Shown in pieces: positions 1 to 6,552 of a DNA stretch of 43,870 nucleotides. Source of the DNA: Patescibacteria group bacterium (lineage in GTDB: Bacteria > Patescibacteriota > Minisyncoccia > RBG-13-40-8-A); contig JAHILA010000003.1 of assembly GCA_018897295.1 (NCBI GenBank), positions 1 through 43,870 of the forward strand, in the 5' to 3' direction. The notes under the pieces are model-generated. The model was not told the origin of the DNA. It worked only from the letters and a program-made list of their open reading frames with translations, and did not search any database. A program made the position numbers and the translations under genes. How positions within the stretch are numbered: the first letter of the stretch is position 1; the number at the start of each line of letters is the position of its first letter.

Positions 1-144
1 TGGCTTGTTTGGTACAATACTGATAGGGTGCATTATGCTTTTCAGAATAAATTATCTCCTGTACAGTTTATGTTATCGCTGACTAAATTACAATTACCAG
101 TTTTAATGCCTCAAAAGTGCAAAATTGGGTGGCCTCATACATAA
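1..144 (+). CDS. IS transposase, C-terminal fragment (cut by window start)
   Basis: Frame 1 is open from the first base to TAA at 142-144. It encodes 47 residues containing WYNTDRVHYAFQNKLSP and ending in GWPHT. The W-YNT-R-H--------SP pattern is the end of the catalytic core of rve/integrase-core DDE transposases: the region after the catalytic Glu, with the Y-N--R-H signature and the short aromatic tail. The N-terminal part lies outside the window. The matching start of such a transposase lies at the other edge (43802). Family membership rests on motif recognition; the exact IS family cannot be named from this fragment. Confidence 0.75.
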   Translation, partial: WLVWYNTDRVHYAFQNKLSPVQFMLSLTKLQLPVLMPQKCKIGWPHT

Positions 145-158
145 AGTTGCGAAAGGTA

Positions 159-171
159 GATAGATATGATA
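159..171 (-). repeat. Putative right terminal inverted repeat of the IS
   Basis: The reverse complement of this stretch is TATCATATCTATC. It matches 12 of 13 bases of TATCATATCTGTC at 43723-43735, just outside the transposase start at the other window edge. Similarity continues weakly inward. The position, 15 bp after the transposase stop, suits an IS end. Confidence 0.55.
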
Positions 172-180
172 TCCTAAACA

Positions 181-257
181 TATGCCCCGTAGTGAATCCT
201 CGACTGCTGCGGAGCAGTAAGATAATTAAATTAGTCGAGGATCTACTACGGGGTATG
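181..257 (+). repeat. Start-codon palindrome, copy 1 (upstream of holB)
   Basis: This is a 77-bp element with TATG at both ends. The left arm (181-205) and right arm (233-257) form a long stem with one conserved G.T wobble and one A.C mismatch. Between them lie a small hairpin (CTGCTGCGGAGCAG) and an AT-rich stretch. The right TATG contains the holB start codon at 255. The left TATG opens a 12-codon ORF, MPRSESSTAAEQ. Four other copies are at 2624, 6474, 23283 and 32280. A possible -10 (TATGAT) lies at 165-170, inside the IS end. Confidence 0.9.
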
Positions 258-995
258 CTAGAGTTTTTAAAAAATGCGGCCAAAAATGGAAAATTGGCCC
301 ACGGATATTTATTTTATGGCGGAACTGCCGAAGAGATGAAAAATACAGCCATTGGACTCGCTGATTTTTTAAAAACAGATCAAGTTGACGTTCATTGTAT
401 TGCACCCGAACAAGGTAAAAACGAAATCTCTATTGACCAAATCAGGAAAATTAAATTTTTTTTAAGCCTATCTCCGTATAATAGCCTTTATAAATTTGTC
501 ATTATAGATAATGCAGAAATAATGAGCCGTTCTGCAACAGACGCCTTGCTAAAAACATTGGAAGAACCGCAAGGGAATACGATTTTGATTTTAATCACGC
601 AAACTCCGGAATTATTACCAAAAACAATTCTTTCTAGATTGCAGGAAATCAGGTTTAAGTCAATTTCATTGAATAAAGTAGCGAAAGATTTTATCAACGA
701 AGAACACATCAATATTCTTAAAAAACCGTTAAATGATATTTTTAAATATATAGAGAAAGTAATTAAGCGGGACGATAATTCAGAAATTTTTGCAATTTTG
801 GATTCATGGATGTTTTGGTTCAGGGGAAAATTAATTCACCCTACGGCTGATCACCCGCAGGGTGACGACCACAATACACAACAATTATTAAATATTCTTA
901 AGGAAATTCAAAAAAGTAAAAGCATGATATCCGTGAGCAATGTTAATCCGCGGTTAGTATTAGAGAATTTAATTTTATGTATAAACAAATATTAG
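255..995 (+). CDS. holB: DNA polymerase III delta' subunit
   Basis: Clamp-loader AAA+ subunit that helps load the sliding clamp on DNA. The start is taken at ATG 255, inside the right end of the palindrome, giving 246 aa. The frame stays open upstream, but those codons lie in the repeat and IS end and have no family resemblance. Visible features are KLAHGYLFYGG near the N-terminus (Walker A region, degenerate as usual in delta'), IIDNAEIMSRSATDALLKTLEEP (Walker B/sensor region) and TILSRLQ (the SRC/SRL motif). The C-terminal domain is short. A palindrome at 836-865 adds an in-frame IHPTADHPQGDD segment. The end overlaps frr by 19 bp, which suggests translational coupling. Confidence 0.88.
   Translation: MLEFLKNAAKNGKLAHGYLFYGGTAEEMKNTAIGLADFLKTDQVDVHCIAPEQGKNEISIDQIRKIKFFLSLSPYNSLYKFVIIDNAEIMSRSATDALLKTLEEPQGNTILILITQTPELLPKTILSRLQEIRFKSISLNKVAKDFINEEHINILKKPLNDIFKYIEKVIKRDDNSEIFAILDSWMFWFRGKLIHPTADHPQGDDHNTQQLLNILKEIQKSKSMISVSNVNPRLVLENLILCINKY
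836..865. repeat. In-frame palindromic insertion in holB
   Basis: TCACCCT and AGGGTGA form a 7-bp inverted repeat around a 16-base loop within the coding frame. The encoded segment (HPTADHPQGD) is low in helix-forming residues and sits in the weakly conserved C-terminal domain. This is the least certain member of the coding-palindrome set. Confidence 0.45.
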
Positions 996-1531
996 ACAAT
1001 TTAAAACCGGAATTTGAAAAAACAATAGCTTTTTTAAAAATTGAGATGGCGAAAATTAAGACCAGCCGCGCAACGCCGGCAATGGTTGAAGATATTGAAA
1101 TCAGCTGCTACAACCAAAAATTCCCATTAAAACAACTTGCTTCTATAAGTATTCCCCAGTCGCGCTTAATCACTATCCAGCCATGGGACAAAGCGATTCT
1201 ACAGGATATAGAAAAAGGAATTAGGGCCAAGTCCGGCTTCAGTCCGATTGTTGATGGCGATTTAATCAGGATAAATATTCCTTCTTTAGACGAAGAGCAG
1301 AGAAAAGAATATGTGAAAATAGTTTCTGAAAAAGCCGAAGAAGCGAGAATTTCTATTCGTTTAAATCGGGAAAAAACCTGGAAAGAAATTCAGGAATTGG
1401 AGAAAAAGGGTGAAATTCGTGAAGATGATAAATTCCGCGCCAAAGACGAATTGCAGAAAATGATAGATGATTTCAACAGCAAAGTTGATGAGATGAAAAA
1501 AAACAAAGAATCTGAGATAATGACGGTTTAA
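977..1531 (+). CDS. frr: Ribosome recycling factor
   Basis: Splits post-termination 70S ribosomes together with EF-G. The 184 aa are the full family length. Family motifs are KTSRATPAMVEDI near residue 30, PLKQLASISIPQSRLITIQPWD in domain II, GDLIRINIPSLDEEQRKEYVK and the C-terminal helix DDKFRAKDELQKMIDDF. The start codon lies 19 bp inside the end of holB, so initiation probably depends on translation of holB. rseP follows after 4 bp. Confidence 0.97.
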   Translation: MYKQILDNLKPEFEKTIAFLKIEMAKIKTSRATPAMVEDIEISCYNQKFPLKQLASISIPQSRLITIQPWDKAILQDIEKGIRAKSGFSPIVDGDLIRINIPSLDEEQRKEYVKIVSEKAEEARISIRLNREKTWKEIQELEKKGEIREDDKFRAKDELQKMIDDFNSKVDEMKKNKESEIMTV

Positions 1532-1535
1532 TTTT

Positions 1536-2621
1536 ATGTTATTAACAATTATTGTTTTTATTTTAATATTAGGCGTGCTGATTTTTGCCCACGAGTTGGG
1601 GCATTTTATCAGCGCAAAAAAAGCCGGGGTAAAAGTCGAAGAATTCGGCTTTGGTTTTCCGCCCCGGATTTTTAGTTTTAAAAGAAAAGAAACAATTTAT
1701 TCTTTGAATCTAATTCCACTTGGAGGGTTTGTTAAAATTCTCGGCGAGACAAGCGAGGAAAAACGCAGCCGTAGTAAATTCGCTTTTCATAATAAACCAA
1801 TCTGGCAAAGAGCGCTAATTCTGGTAATGGGCGTATTAATGAATCTGTTGGTTGCCGTAATTCTGCTTTCTATTGTTCATGCTATAGGAATTCCGAGTTT
1901 CGTTGAGGGCAATGAGGCAAATTACAGGAACGTCCAGATTCAAATAGTTGATATTGCCAAAGATTCGCCAGCACAGGAGTCCGGAATCAAAATAGGGGAT
2001 GCGCTGTTATTTATGTCACACGGTAATGAGAAAGCGGAAATCAAGGAAGTTGAAGAAGTACAAAAATTTGTAGCTTTTCATGTGGGACAGGAAATCATTA
2101 TTGAAATTAAAAGAGGAAGTGAAATTTTACAGAAAAATATAGTGCCAAGAATCAATCCGCCAGAAGGTGAAGGCGCTTTAGGAGTCGCTATGTTAAAAAC
2201 CGGATTAATTTCTTATCCTTGGTATAAGGCAATTTTAAAAGGATTTGAAGCAACTGGCAGGATGTTTGTGACAATGATTGAAATGCTCTGGCTTTTATTG
2301 AAAACATTAATTCTTAAAGGCACCATGATCAGTGATGTTGCCGGGCCAGTGGGAATTGCAACCCTTACTTTTCAAATGGTGCAATTGGGCTGGGTTTATG
2401 TTTTGCAATTTACAGCAATTCTTTCAATTAATTTGGCGCTTTTAAATATTCTTCCGTTTCCGGCATTGGACGGCGGAAGATTATTATTTTTGTTGATTGA
2501 AAAAATAAAAGGCAAGCCGATAAAAGTCAGAACCGAAAGAATTGCCAATACCCTTGGCTTTGCAATTTTAATCGGTTTGATGTTAATCGTGACTTTAAGA
2601 GATGTAATAAAACTTTTTTAG
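1536..2621 (+). CDS. rseP: RIP metalloprotease RseP/site-2 protease family
   Basis: Intramembrane zinc metalloprotease of family M50B, which cleaves transmembrane anti-sigma factors and signal-peptide remnants in its characterised relatives. The 361 aa carry HELGH at residues 19-23 (two zinc His and the catalytic Glu) inside the first membrane helix. A single PDZ domain spans about residues 125-215, and LNILPFPALDGGR near the C-terminus supplies the third ligand Asp. Three further hydrophobic segments are visible. The gene follows frr by 4 bp and ends 2 bp before palindrome copy 2. The local substrate is unknown. Confidence 0.95.
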   Translation: MLLTIIVFILILGVLIFAHELGHFISAKKAGVKVEEFGFGFPPRIFSFKRKETIYSLNLIPLGGFVKILGETSEEKRSRSKFAFHNKPIWQRALILVMGVLMNLLVAVILLSIVHAIGIPSFVEGNEANYRNVQIQIVDIAKDSPAQESGIKIGDALLFMSHGNEKAEIKEVEEVQKFVAFHVGQEIIIEIKRGSEILQKNIVPRINPPEGEGALGVAMLKTGLISYPWYKAILKGFEATGRMFVTMIEMLWLLLKTLILKGTMISDVAGPVGIATLTFQMVQLGWVYVLQFTAILSINLALLNILPFPALDGGRLLFLLIEKIKGKPIKVRTERIANTLGFAILIGLMLIVTLRDVIKLF

Positions 2622-2623
2622 AA

Positions 2624-2773
2624 TATGCCCCGGTACTGAATTTTCGACTGCTCCGACTGAAGTCGGAGCGTATACGAGGCAAAAAATAAATAATAACTAA
2701 TCAATAATAATTATCTAAACTTGATATTTCGACAACTTAGTATAAATATGTCGAAAATCTAGTACGGGGTATG
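2624..2773 (+). repeat. Start-codon palindrome, copy 2 (long form, upstream of proS)
   Basis: Expanded 150-bp copy with TATG ends. The left arm contains GTACTGA where other copies have GTAGTGA, and the right arm has the compensating change (CTAGTAC instead of CTACTAC), so pairing is kept. One extra G sits in the left arm. The middle holds a hairpin (GCTCCGACT-GAA-AGTCGGAGC) and a second pairing (TTTCGACA with TGTCGAAA). The left-end ORF is cut to MPRY. The right TATG holds the proS start at 2771. No -10 box at the 7-nt spacing is seen here. Confidence 0.85.
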
Positions 2774-4198
2774 CTTACAAAACAATCAGAAGATTTTTCA
2801 AAATGGTATAATGACGTGGTTTTAAAAGCCGGAATGGCTGATTATTCGCCGGTAAAGGGTTGCATGATTATCAAGCCCTACGGCTATGCGGTTTGGGAAA
2901 ATATTCAAAAAGCAATGGATGTTAAAATCAAGGATTTGGGCGTGGAAAACGCTTATTTTCCTTTATTTGTACCTGAAAGATTTTTCAAAAAAGAAGCCAA
3001 GCACGTAGAGGGATTTAATCCGCAGGTTGCCTGGGTAACGCACGGAGGCGGGAAAAAACTTAAAGAAAAATTAGCAATCAGACCGACATCGGAAACTGTA
3101 ATGTATGATGCATTTAAGAATTGGATTCAATCATACAGAGATTTGCCTTTGAAAATAAATCAATGGGCGAATATAGTCAGATGGGAAATGAGAACAAGGT
3201 TATTTTTAAGAACAATGGAGTTTTTATGGCAGGAAGGCCATACAGCGCACGCAACAGAAAAAGAAGCAGACGAGATGGCGCAATCAGCTTTAAAAATGTA
3301 TAGTGATTTTGCTAAAGAGTATTTGGCAATTTATAGTATTTCTGGAAGAAAAACAGATACTGAAAAATTTCCCGGAGCAAAATATACGCTTTGTTTTGAA
3401 GCGCTTATGAAAGATTATAAGGCATTGCAAATGGGAACTTCGCACCAATTAGGGCAAAATTTTTCCAAATCATTTAATATAAAATTTTTAGATGAAAAAA
3501 GCAGAAAAAGAGATGTCTGGCAAACTAGTTGGGGAGTAAGTACAAGAATGATTGGCGCAGTAATTATGGCTCACGGCGATGATAAGGGATTGGTTTTGCC
3601 GCCGAAAATCGCCCAATACCAAGTTGTAATTATTCCTATTGGTTCTGACGCGAAACTTAAAAGTTTTATTTCCAAAATAGAAAAAATTCTTAAAGACAAA
3701 GGAATTAGGTTTCTAGTAGACAATAAAGATCAGAGTCCTGGATGGAAATTTAATGAATGGGAACTGAAAGGCGCGCCATTAAGATTGGAAATCGGGCCCA
3801 AAGAAGCGAAGGAAGACAAAATAACTTATGTTTTAAGGAACGAATTAAAAAAGAACAGCGTTTCTTTGAAACAATTTAATCCGGAAAAATTACTAGATGA
3901 AATGCAAAAAAGATTATTCGCAAAATCCAAAAAATTCACCGAAGATAACACTCGTGAAGTAAAATCATACGATGAATTCAAAAAAATATTAAAAGAAAAA
4001 GGCGGATTTATCAAAGCACATTGGTGCGGAGATGCGAAATGCGAGAAAAAAATCCAGGACGAAACAAAAGCTACGATTAGATGTATTCCCTTTGAAACAG
4101 GAAGACCCGCCTCGACTCGCGGCGAGTCGACGCGAGGCAGGTGTATAAAGTGCGGAAAGGAGGGTGGAATAGAAGTATTATTTGCTAAAGCGTATTAA
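2771..4198 (+). CDS. proS: Prolyl-tRNA synthetase, archaeal/eukaryotic-like type
   Basis: Charges tRNA-Pro. The 475 aa follow the ProS type 3 plan: class II core with RPTSETVMYD, WQEGHTAH and GTSHQLGQNF, an anticodon-binding domain (about residues 275-385) and a C-terminal zinc-binding-like domain with four Cys (WCGDAKC, IRC, CIKCG). It lacks the YbaK-like editing insertion of bacterial-type ProRS. The start codon is the right end of palindrome copy 2, and the N-terminus (SEDFSKWYNDVVLKAGMADYS) begins where the family normally begins. An in-frame palindrome at 4109-4138 adds RPASTRGESTRG within the zinc domain. Confidence 0.96.
   Translation: MLTKQSEDFSKWYNDVVLKAGMADYSPVKGCMIIKPYGYAVWENIQKAMDVKIKDLGVENAYFPLFVPERFFKKEAKHVEGFNPQVAWVTHGGGKKLKEKLAIRPTSETVMYDAFKNWIQSYRDLPLKINQWANIVRWEMRTRLFLRTMEFLWQEGHTAHATEKEADEMAQSALKMYSDFAKEYLAIYSISGRKTDTEKFPGAKYTLCFEALMKDYKALQMGTSHQLGQNFSKSFNIKFLDEKSRKRDVWQTSWGVSTRMIGAVIMAHGDDKGLVLPPKIAQYQVVIIPIGSDAKLKSFISKIEKILKDKGIRFLVDNKDQSPGWKFNEWELKGAPLRLEIGPKEAKEDKITYVLRNELKKNSVSLKQFNPEKLLDEMQKRLFAKSKKFTEDNTREVKSYDEFKKILKEKGGFIKAHWCGDAKCEKKIQDETKATIRCIPFETGRPASTRGESTRGRCIKCGKEGGIEVLFAKAY
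4109..4138. repeat. In-frame palindromic insertion in proS
   Basis: GCCTCG-ACTCGC-G-GCGAGT, then CGACG, then CGAGGC forms a nested inverted repeat. It encodes PASTRGESTRG between two cysteines of the C-terminal zinc domain, where a short surface loop is expected. It has much higher GC than the surrounding gene. Confidence 0.75.
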
Positions 4199-4199
4199 G

Positions 4200-5252
4200 A
4201 TGTTTGATAAAATTCTTGGAAAACTTTCTAAAGATATTGGCGTTGATTTAGGCACAGCTACCACCCTGGTTTATGTAAAGGGGCGGGGGATTGTGATTAA
4301 TGAGCCGTCAGTAGTGGCGGTTAACCAGAAAACAGGGCAGATATTAGCAATTGGCGATGAAGCAAAAAAAATGGTTGGTCGTACCCCGGCTCATATTTCT
4401 GCTACTCGGCCTTTAAGAGAGGGGGCGATTTCTGATTTTGAGGTGACTGAACAAATGCTTCGTTATTTTATTCATAAAGTTCACAAGGACTCTTTTACTA
4501 TTTTACCAAGGCCGAGAATTATTATCGGAATCCCATTAGGCATTACCGAAGTGGAAAAAAAAGCAGTCAGGGACGCTGCCTTAGGCGCTGGCGGTAGAGA
4601 GGTTTATTTAGTAGAACAAGCCATGGCTGCAGCAATTGGCGCTCGTTTGCCGGTTCAGGAGGCATTTGGCAATATGATAGTTGATATTGGCGGAGGAACA
4701 ACCGACATAGCTGTAATTTCTTTGGGCGGCATTGTATCCAGCCAAACTTTAAAAATAGCAGGAGACAAATTGAACCAAGATATAATAAATTATGCCCATG
4801 ACGAATTAAAGCTTGCTTTGGGAGAAAAAACTGCCGAGGATATCAAAATTGCTATTGGTTCGGCCTATGAATTGGAAGATATTTTGGAAGCGCCAATCAG
4901 AGGCAGGGATTTAATTACTGGTTTGCCAAAGGAAATTATGGTAAACAGCGACCAAATCAGGGAAGCGCTTTATGCTTCCAATGAAGCAATTGTAAGCGCC
5001 GTAAAAGATACAATTGAGCAGACGCCACCAGAATTGATTGCTGATATTATGGACAGGGGAATCGTTTTAGTCGGCGGAGGAAGTTTGCTTAGGGGCCTGG
5101 ATAAATTAATCCGAGAAGAAACAAAAATGCCTGTGAAAATTATAGATGATCCATTGACTGCAGTTGCGCGCGGCGCAGGAATTATTTTAGAGGATTTAGA
5201 TAAATTAAGAGAAGTTTTAATAGAGAGCGACTACGGAGAAGTTCCGAAATAA
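4200..5252 (+). CDS. mreB: Rod-shape-determining actin homologue MreB
   Basis: Bacterial actin that positions the elongation wall-synthesis machinery under the membrane. The start chosen is ATG 4200 (MFDKILGKLSKDIGVDLGTA), 1 bp after the proS stop. An upstream in-frame codon at 4182 would only add six residues inside proS. The 350 aa contain phosphate-1 (DIGVDLGTATTLVYVKG), phosphate-2 (NMIVDIGGGTTDIAVIS) and the adenosine motif (GIVLVGGGSLLRGLD). It opens the mreB-mreC-mreD-mrdA series. Confidence 0.97.
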   Translation: MFDKILGKLSKDIGVDLGTATTLVYVKGRGIVINEPSVVAVNQKTGQILAIGDEAKKMVGRTPAHISATRPLREGAISDFEVTEQMLRYFIHKVHKDSFTILPRPRIIIGIPLGITEVEKKAVRDAALGAGGREVYLVEQAMAAAIGARLPVQEAFGNMIVDIGGGTTDIAVISLGGIVSSQTLKIAGDKLNQDIINYAHDELKLALGEKTAEDIKIAIGSAYELEDILEAPIRGRDLITGLPKEIMVNSDQIREALYASNEAIVSAVKDTIEQTPPELIADIMDRGIVLVGGGSLLRGLDKLIREETKMPVKIIDDPLTAVARGAGIILEDLDKLREVLIESDYGEVPK

Positions 5253-5253
5253 A

Positions 5254-6036
5254 ATGAAAAAGATTTTTTTAATATTTTTAATTTTAATAATTGCTTTGAT
5301 TATATTAAATATCATCCCTGGCCTTACAAAAGGATTGGGGAATTTTGTTTACAAAATATTTTCGCCAATAGGGAGGTTTTTTTCTAATATCGGAGACGGA
5401 ATAAGCGGTTTTTTTCAGGTTATATTTTCAATCGGCGATTTAAATAAGGAAAATCTTACATTAAGGCATGGAAATTTAATTTTAGAAGCCGAAATTGCCG
5501 CATTGAAAGAAATGAAAAGGGAAAATGATATTTTAAGGGAGGCATTGAACATTTCCAAATCCGGACAGCAGATTCTGGAAGTAGCCTCGGTTGTGGGGAA
5601 AGATGTTCAGGGAATCCAGGATTGGATTTTAATAAATAAAGGTTTAAAGCACGGCGCAATCAAGGATATGATTGTAATTTCGCCGGAAAACGCATTAGTG
5701 GGCAAAATCAGCGAAGTTAATGAGAATTTTTCAAAAGTAATATTGATTATTCAAAAAGATTCGGTTGTTGCCGGGATTATAGAAAAAAATCGCATCGAGG
5801 GATTGGTAAAAAGAGACGACAAAGGCGGATTATTTATAGATTTCATACCGAAGAGCGAAAATCTGGAAATCGGCGAAAGGATAATTACTTCTGGCATGGA
5901 TAATCTTTATCCTAAAGGGATTTTAATCGGTAAAATCGAAAGCATTGATACATCGGACAACCAGATTTTTAAAAAAATAACCATTACTTCGGCTGTTGAT
6001 TTTTCAAAACTTGAAAGTGTTTTTATAATAAAATGA
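5254..6036 (+). CDS. mreC: Rod-shape-determining protein MreC
   Basis: Periplasmic scaffold of the elongasome linking MreB/MreD to PBP2. The 260 aa have one N-terminal membrane helix (residues 3-20), a coiled-coil-prone stretch (about 68-95, LRHGNLILEAEIAALKEMK) and the beta-barrel domain with ISPENALVGKISEV and GDNxxPKG-like ITSGMDNLYPKGILIGKI. The start is 1 bp after the mreB stop. The end overlaps mreD by 4 bp. Confidence 0.93.
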   Translation: MKKIFLIFLILIIALIILNIIPGLTKGLGNFVYKIFSPIGRFFSNIGDGISGFFQVIFSIGDLNKENLTLRHGNLILEAEIAALKEMKRENDILREALNISKSGQQILEVASVVGKDVQGIQDWILINKGLKHGAIKDMIVISPENALVGKISEVNENFSKVILIIQKDSVVAGIIEKNRIEGLVKRDDKGGLFIDFIPKSENLEIGERIITSGMDNLYPKGILIGKIESIDTSDNQIFKKITITSAVDFSKLESVFIIK

Positions 6037-6485
6037 GAATTATTTTGGTTATAATTTTTATTCTTGTCGTGTTGTTTTTACAGATTGGAATTTTTCCGCA
6101 TCTGAAAATTGTTGGCGTTTATCCTAATTTGATTTTTTTAGCTGTTGTAAGTTTAGCCATTACAAAAGACTGGAAAAAGAATCTTGGCTGGATAATTGTA
6201 TCTGGATTATTTCTGGATTTTTATTCCCTGCAGAATATTTTAGGAATTTCCGTTCTTGTTCTGCTTTTAACGTGCCTCTTGTCTCGATTTCTAAACAAGG
6301 AATTTTTAAAAGAAGAAAATAAATTATCGCTTATTTTAATTTTTTTGATTTCTTCTTTGTTTTACGAATTATTATTATTCATAATTGGTTCAAATCTATC
6401 ATTGCTTGGCTTAGTTGCTAAAATTATTTATAATTCGATTTTAGCGCTACCAATCTTTTATATAGTAAAATCTTATGCCCCGTAG
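6033..6485 (+). CDS. mreD: Rod-shape-determining protein MreD
   Basis: Small polytopic membrane partner of MreC. The 150 aa are almost entirely hydrophobic, with about five helices. YPNLIFLAVVSLAITKDWKKNLGWIIVSGLFLDF is the recognisable family region. The last residues (Ala, Pro) and the TAG stop are read from the left end of palindrome copy 3 (TAT GCC CCG TAG), so the element has replaced or capped the native 3' end. A -10-like box for the next gene lies inside this gene at 6461-6466. Confidence 0.88.
   Translation: MRIILVIIFILVVLFLQIGIFPHLKIVGVYPNLIFLAVVSLAITKDWKKNLGWIIVSGLFLDFYSLQNILGISVLVLLLTCLLSRFLNKEFLKEENKLSLILIFLISSLFYELLLFIIGSNLSLLGLVAKIIYNSILALPIFYIVKSYAP
6461..6466 (+). promoter_or_regulatory. 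Predicted -10 box (TATAGT) for mrdA leader
   Basis: TATAGT matches the sigma-70 -10 consensus at 5 of 6 bases. It lies exactly 7 nt before the TATG that opens palindrome copy 3, the same spacing as at 23270 and 32370. The -35 region is weak (TTTTAG at 6439). Transcription would begin at the first bases of the element. Confidence 0.5.
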
Positions 6486-6552
6486 TGAATTTTTGACTGA
6501 TGCGGGGCATCAAGATAATTTTTAATTAGTCAAAAATCTACTACGGGGTATG
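6474..6552 (+). repeat. Start-codon palindrome, copy 3 (upstream of mrdA)
   Basis: 79-bp element with TATG at both ends. The right TATG contains the mrdA start at 6550. The left end supplies the mreD stop and opens a 16-codon ORF, MPRSEFLTDAGHQDNF. The internal GATGCGGGGCATC can form its own hairpin or pair with the left arm ATGCCCCG, competing with the right arm CGGGGTAT. The arm bases TTTTTGAC are matched by GTCAAAAA in the right arm, a covariation against the other copies. Confidence 0.92.

Noticed and set aside
117-254. N-terminal extension of holB upstream of ATG 255
   Set aside because: The codons come from the transposase tail, IS end and palindrome, and do not resemble delta' proteins.
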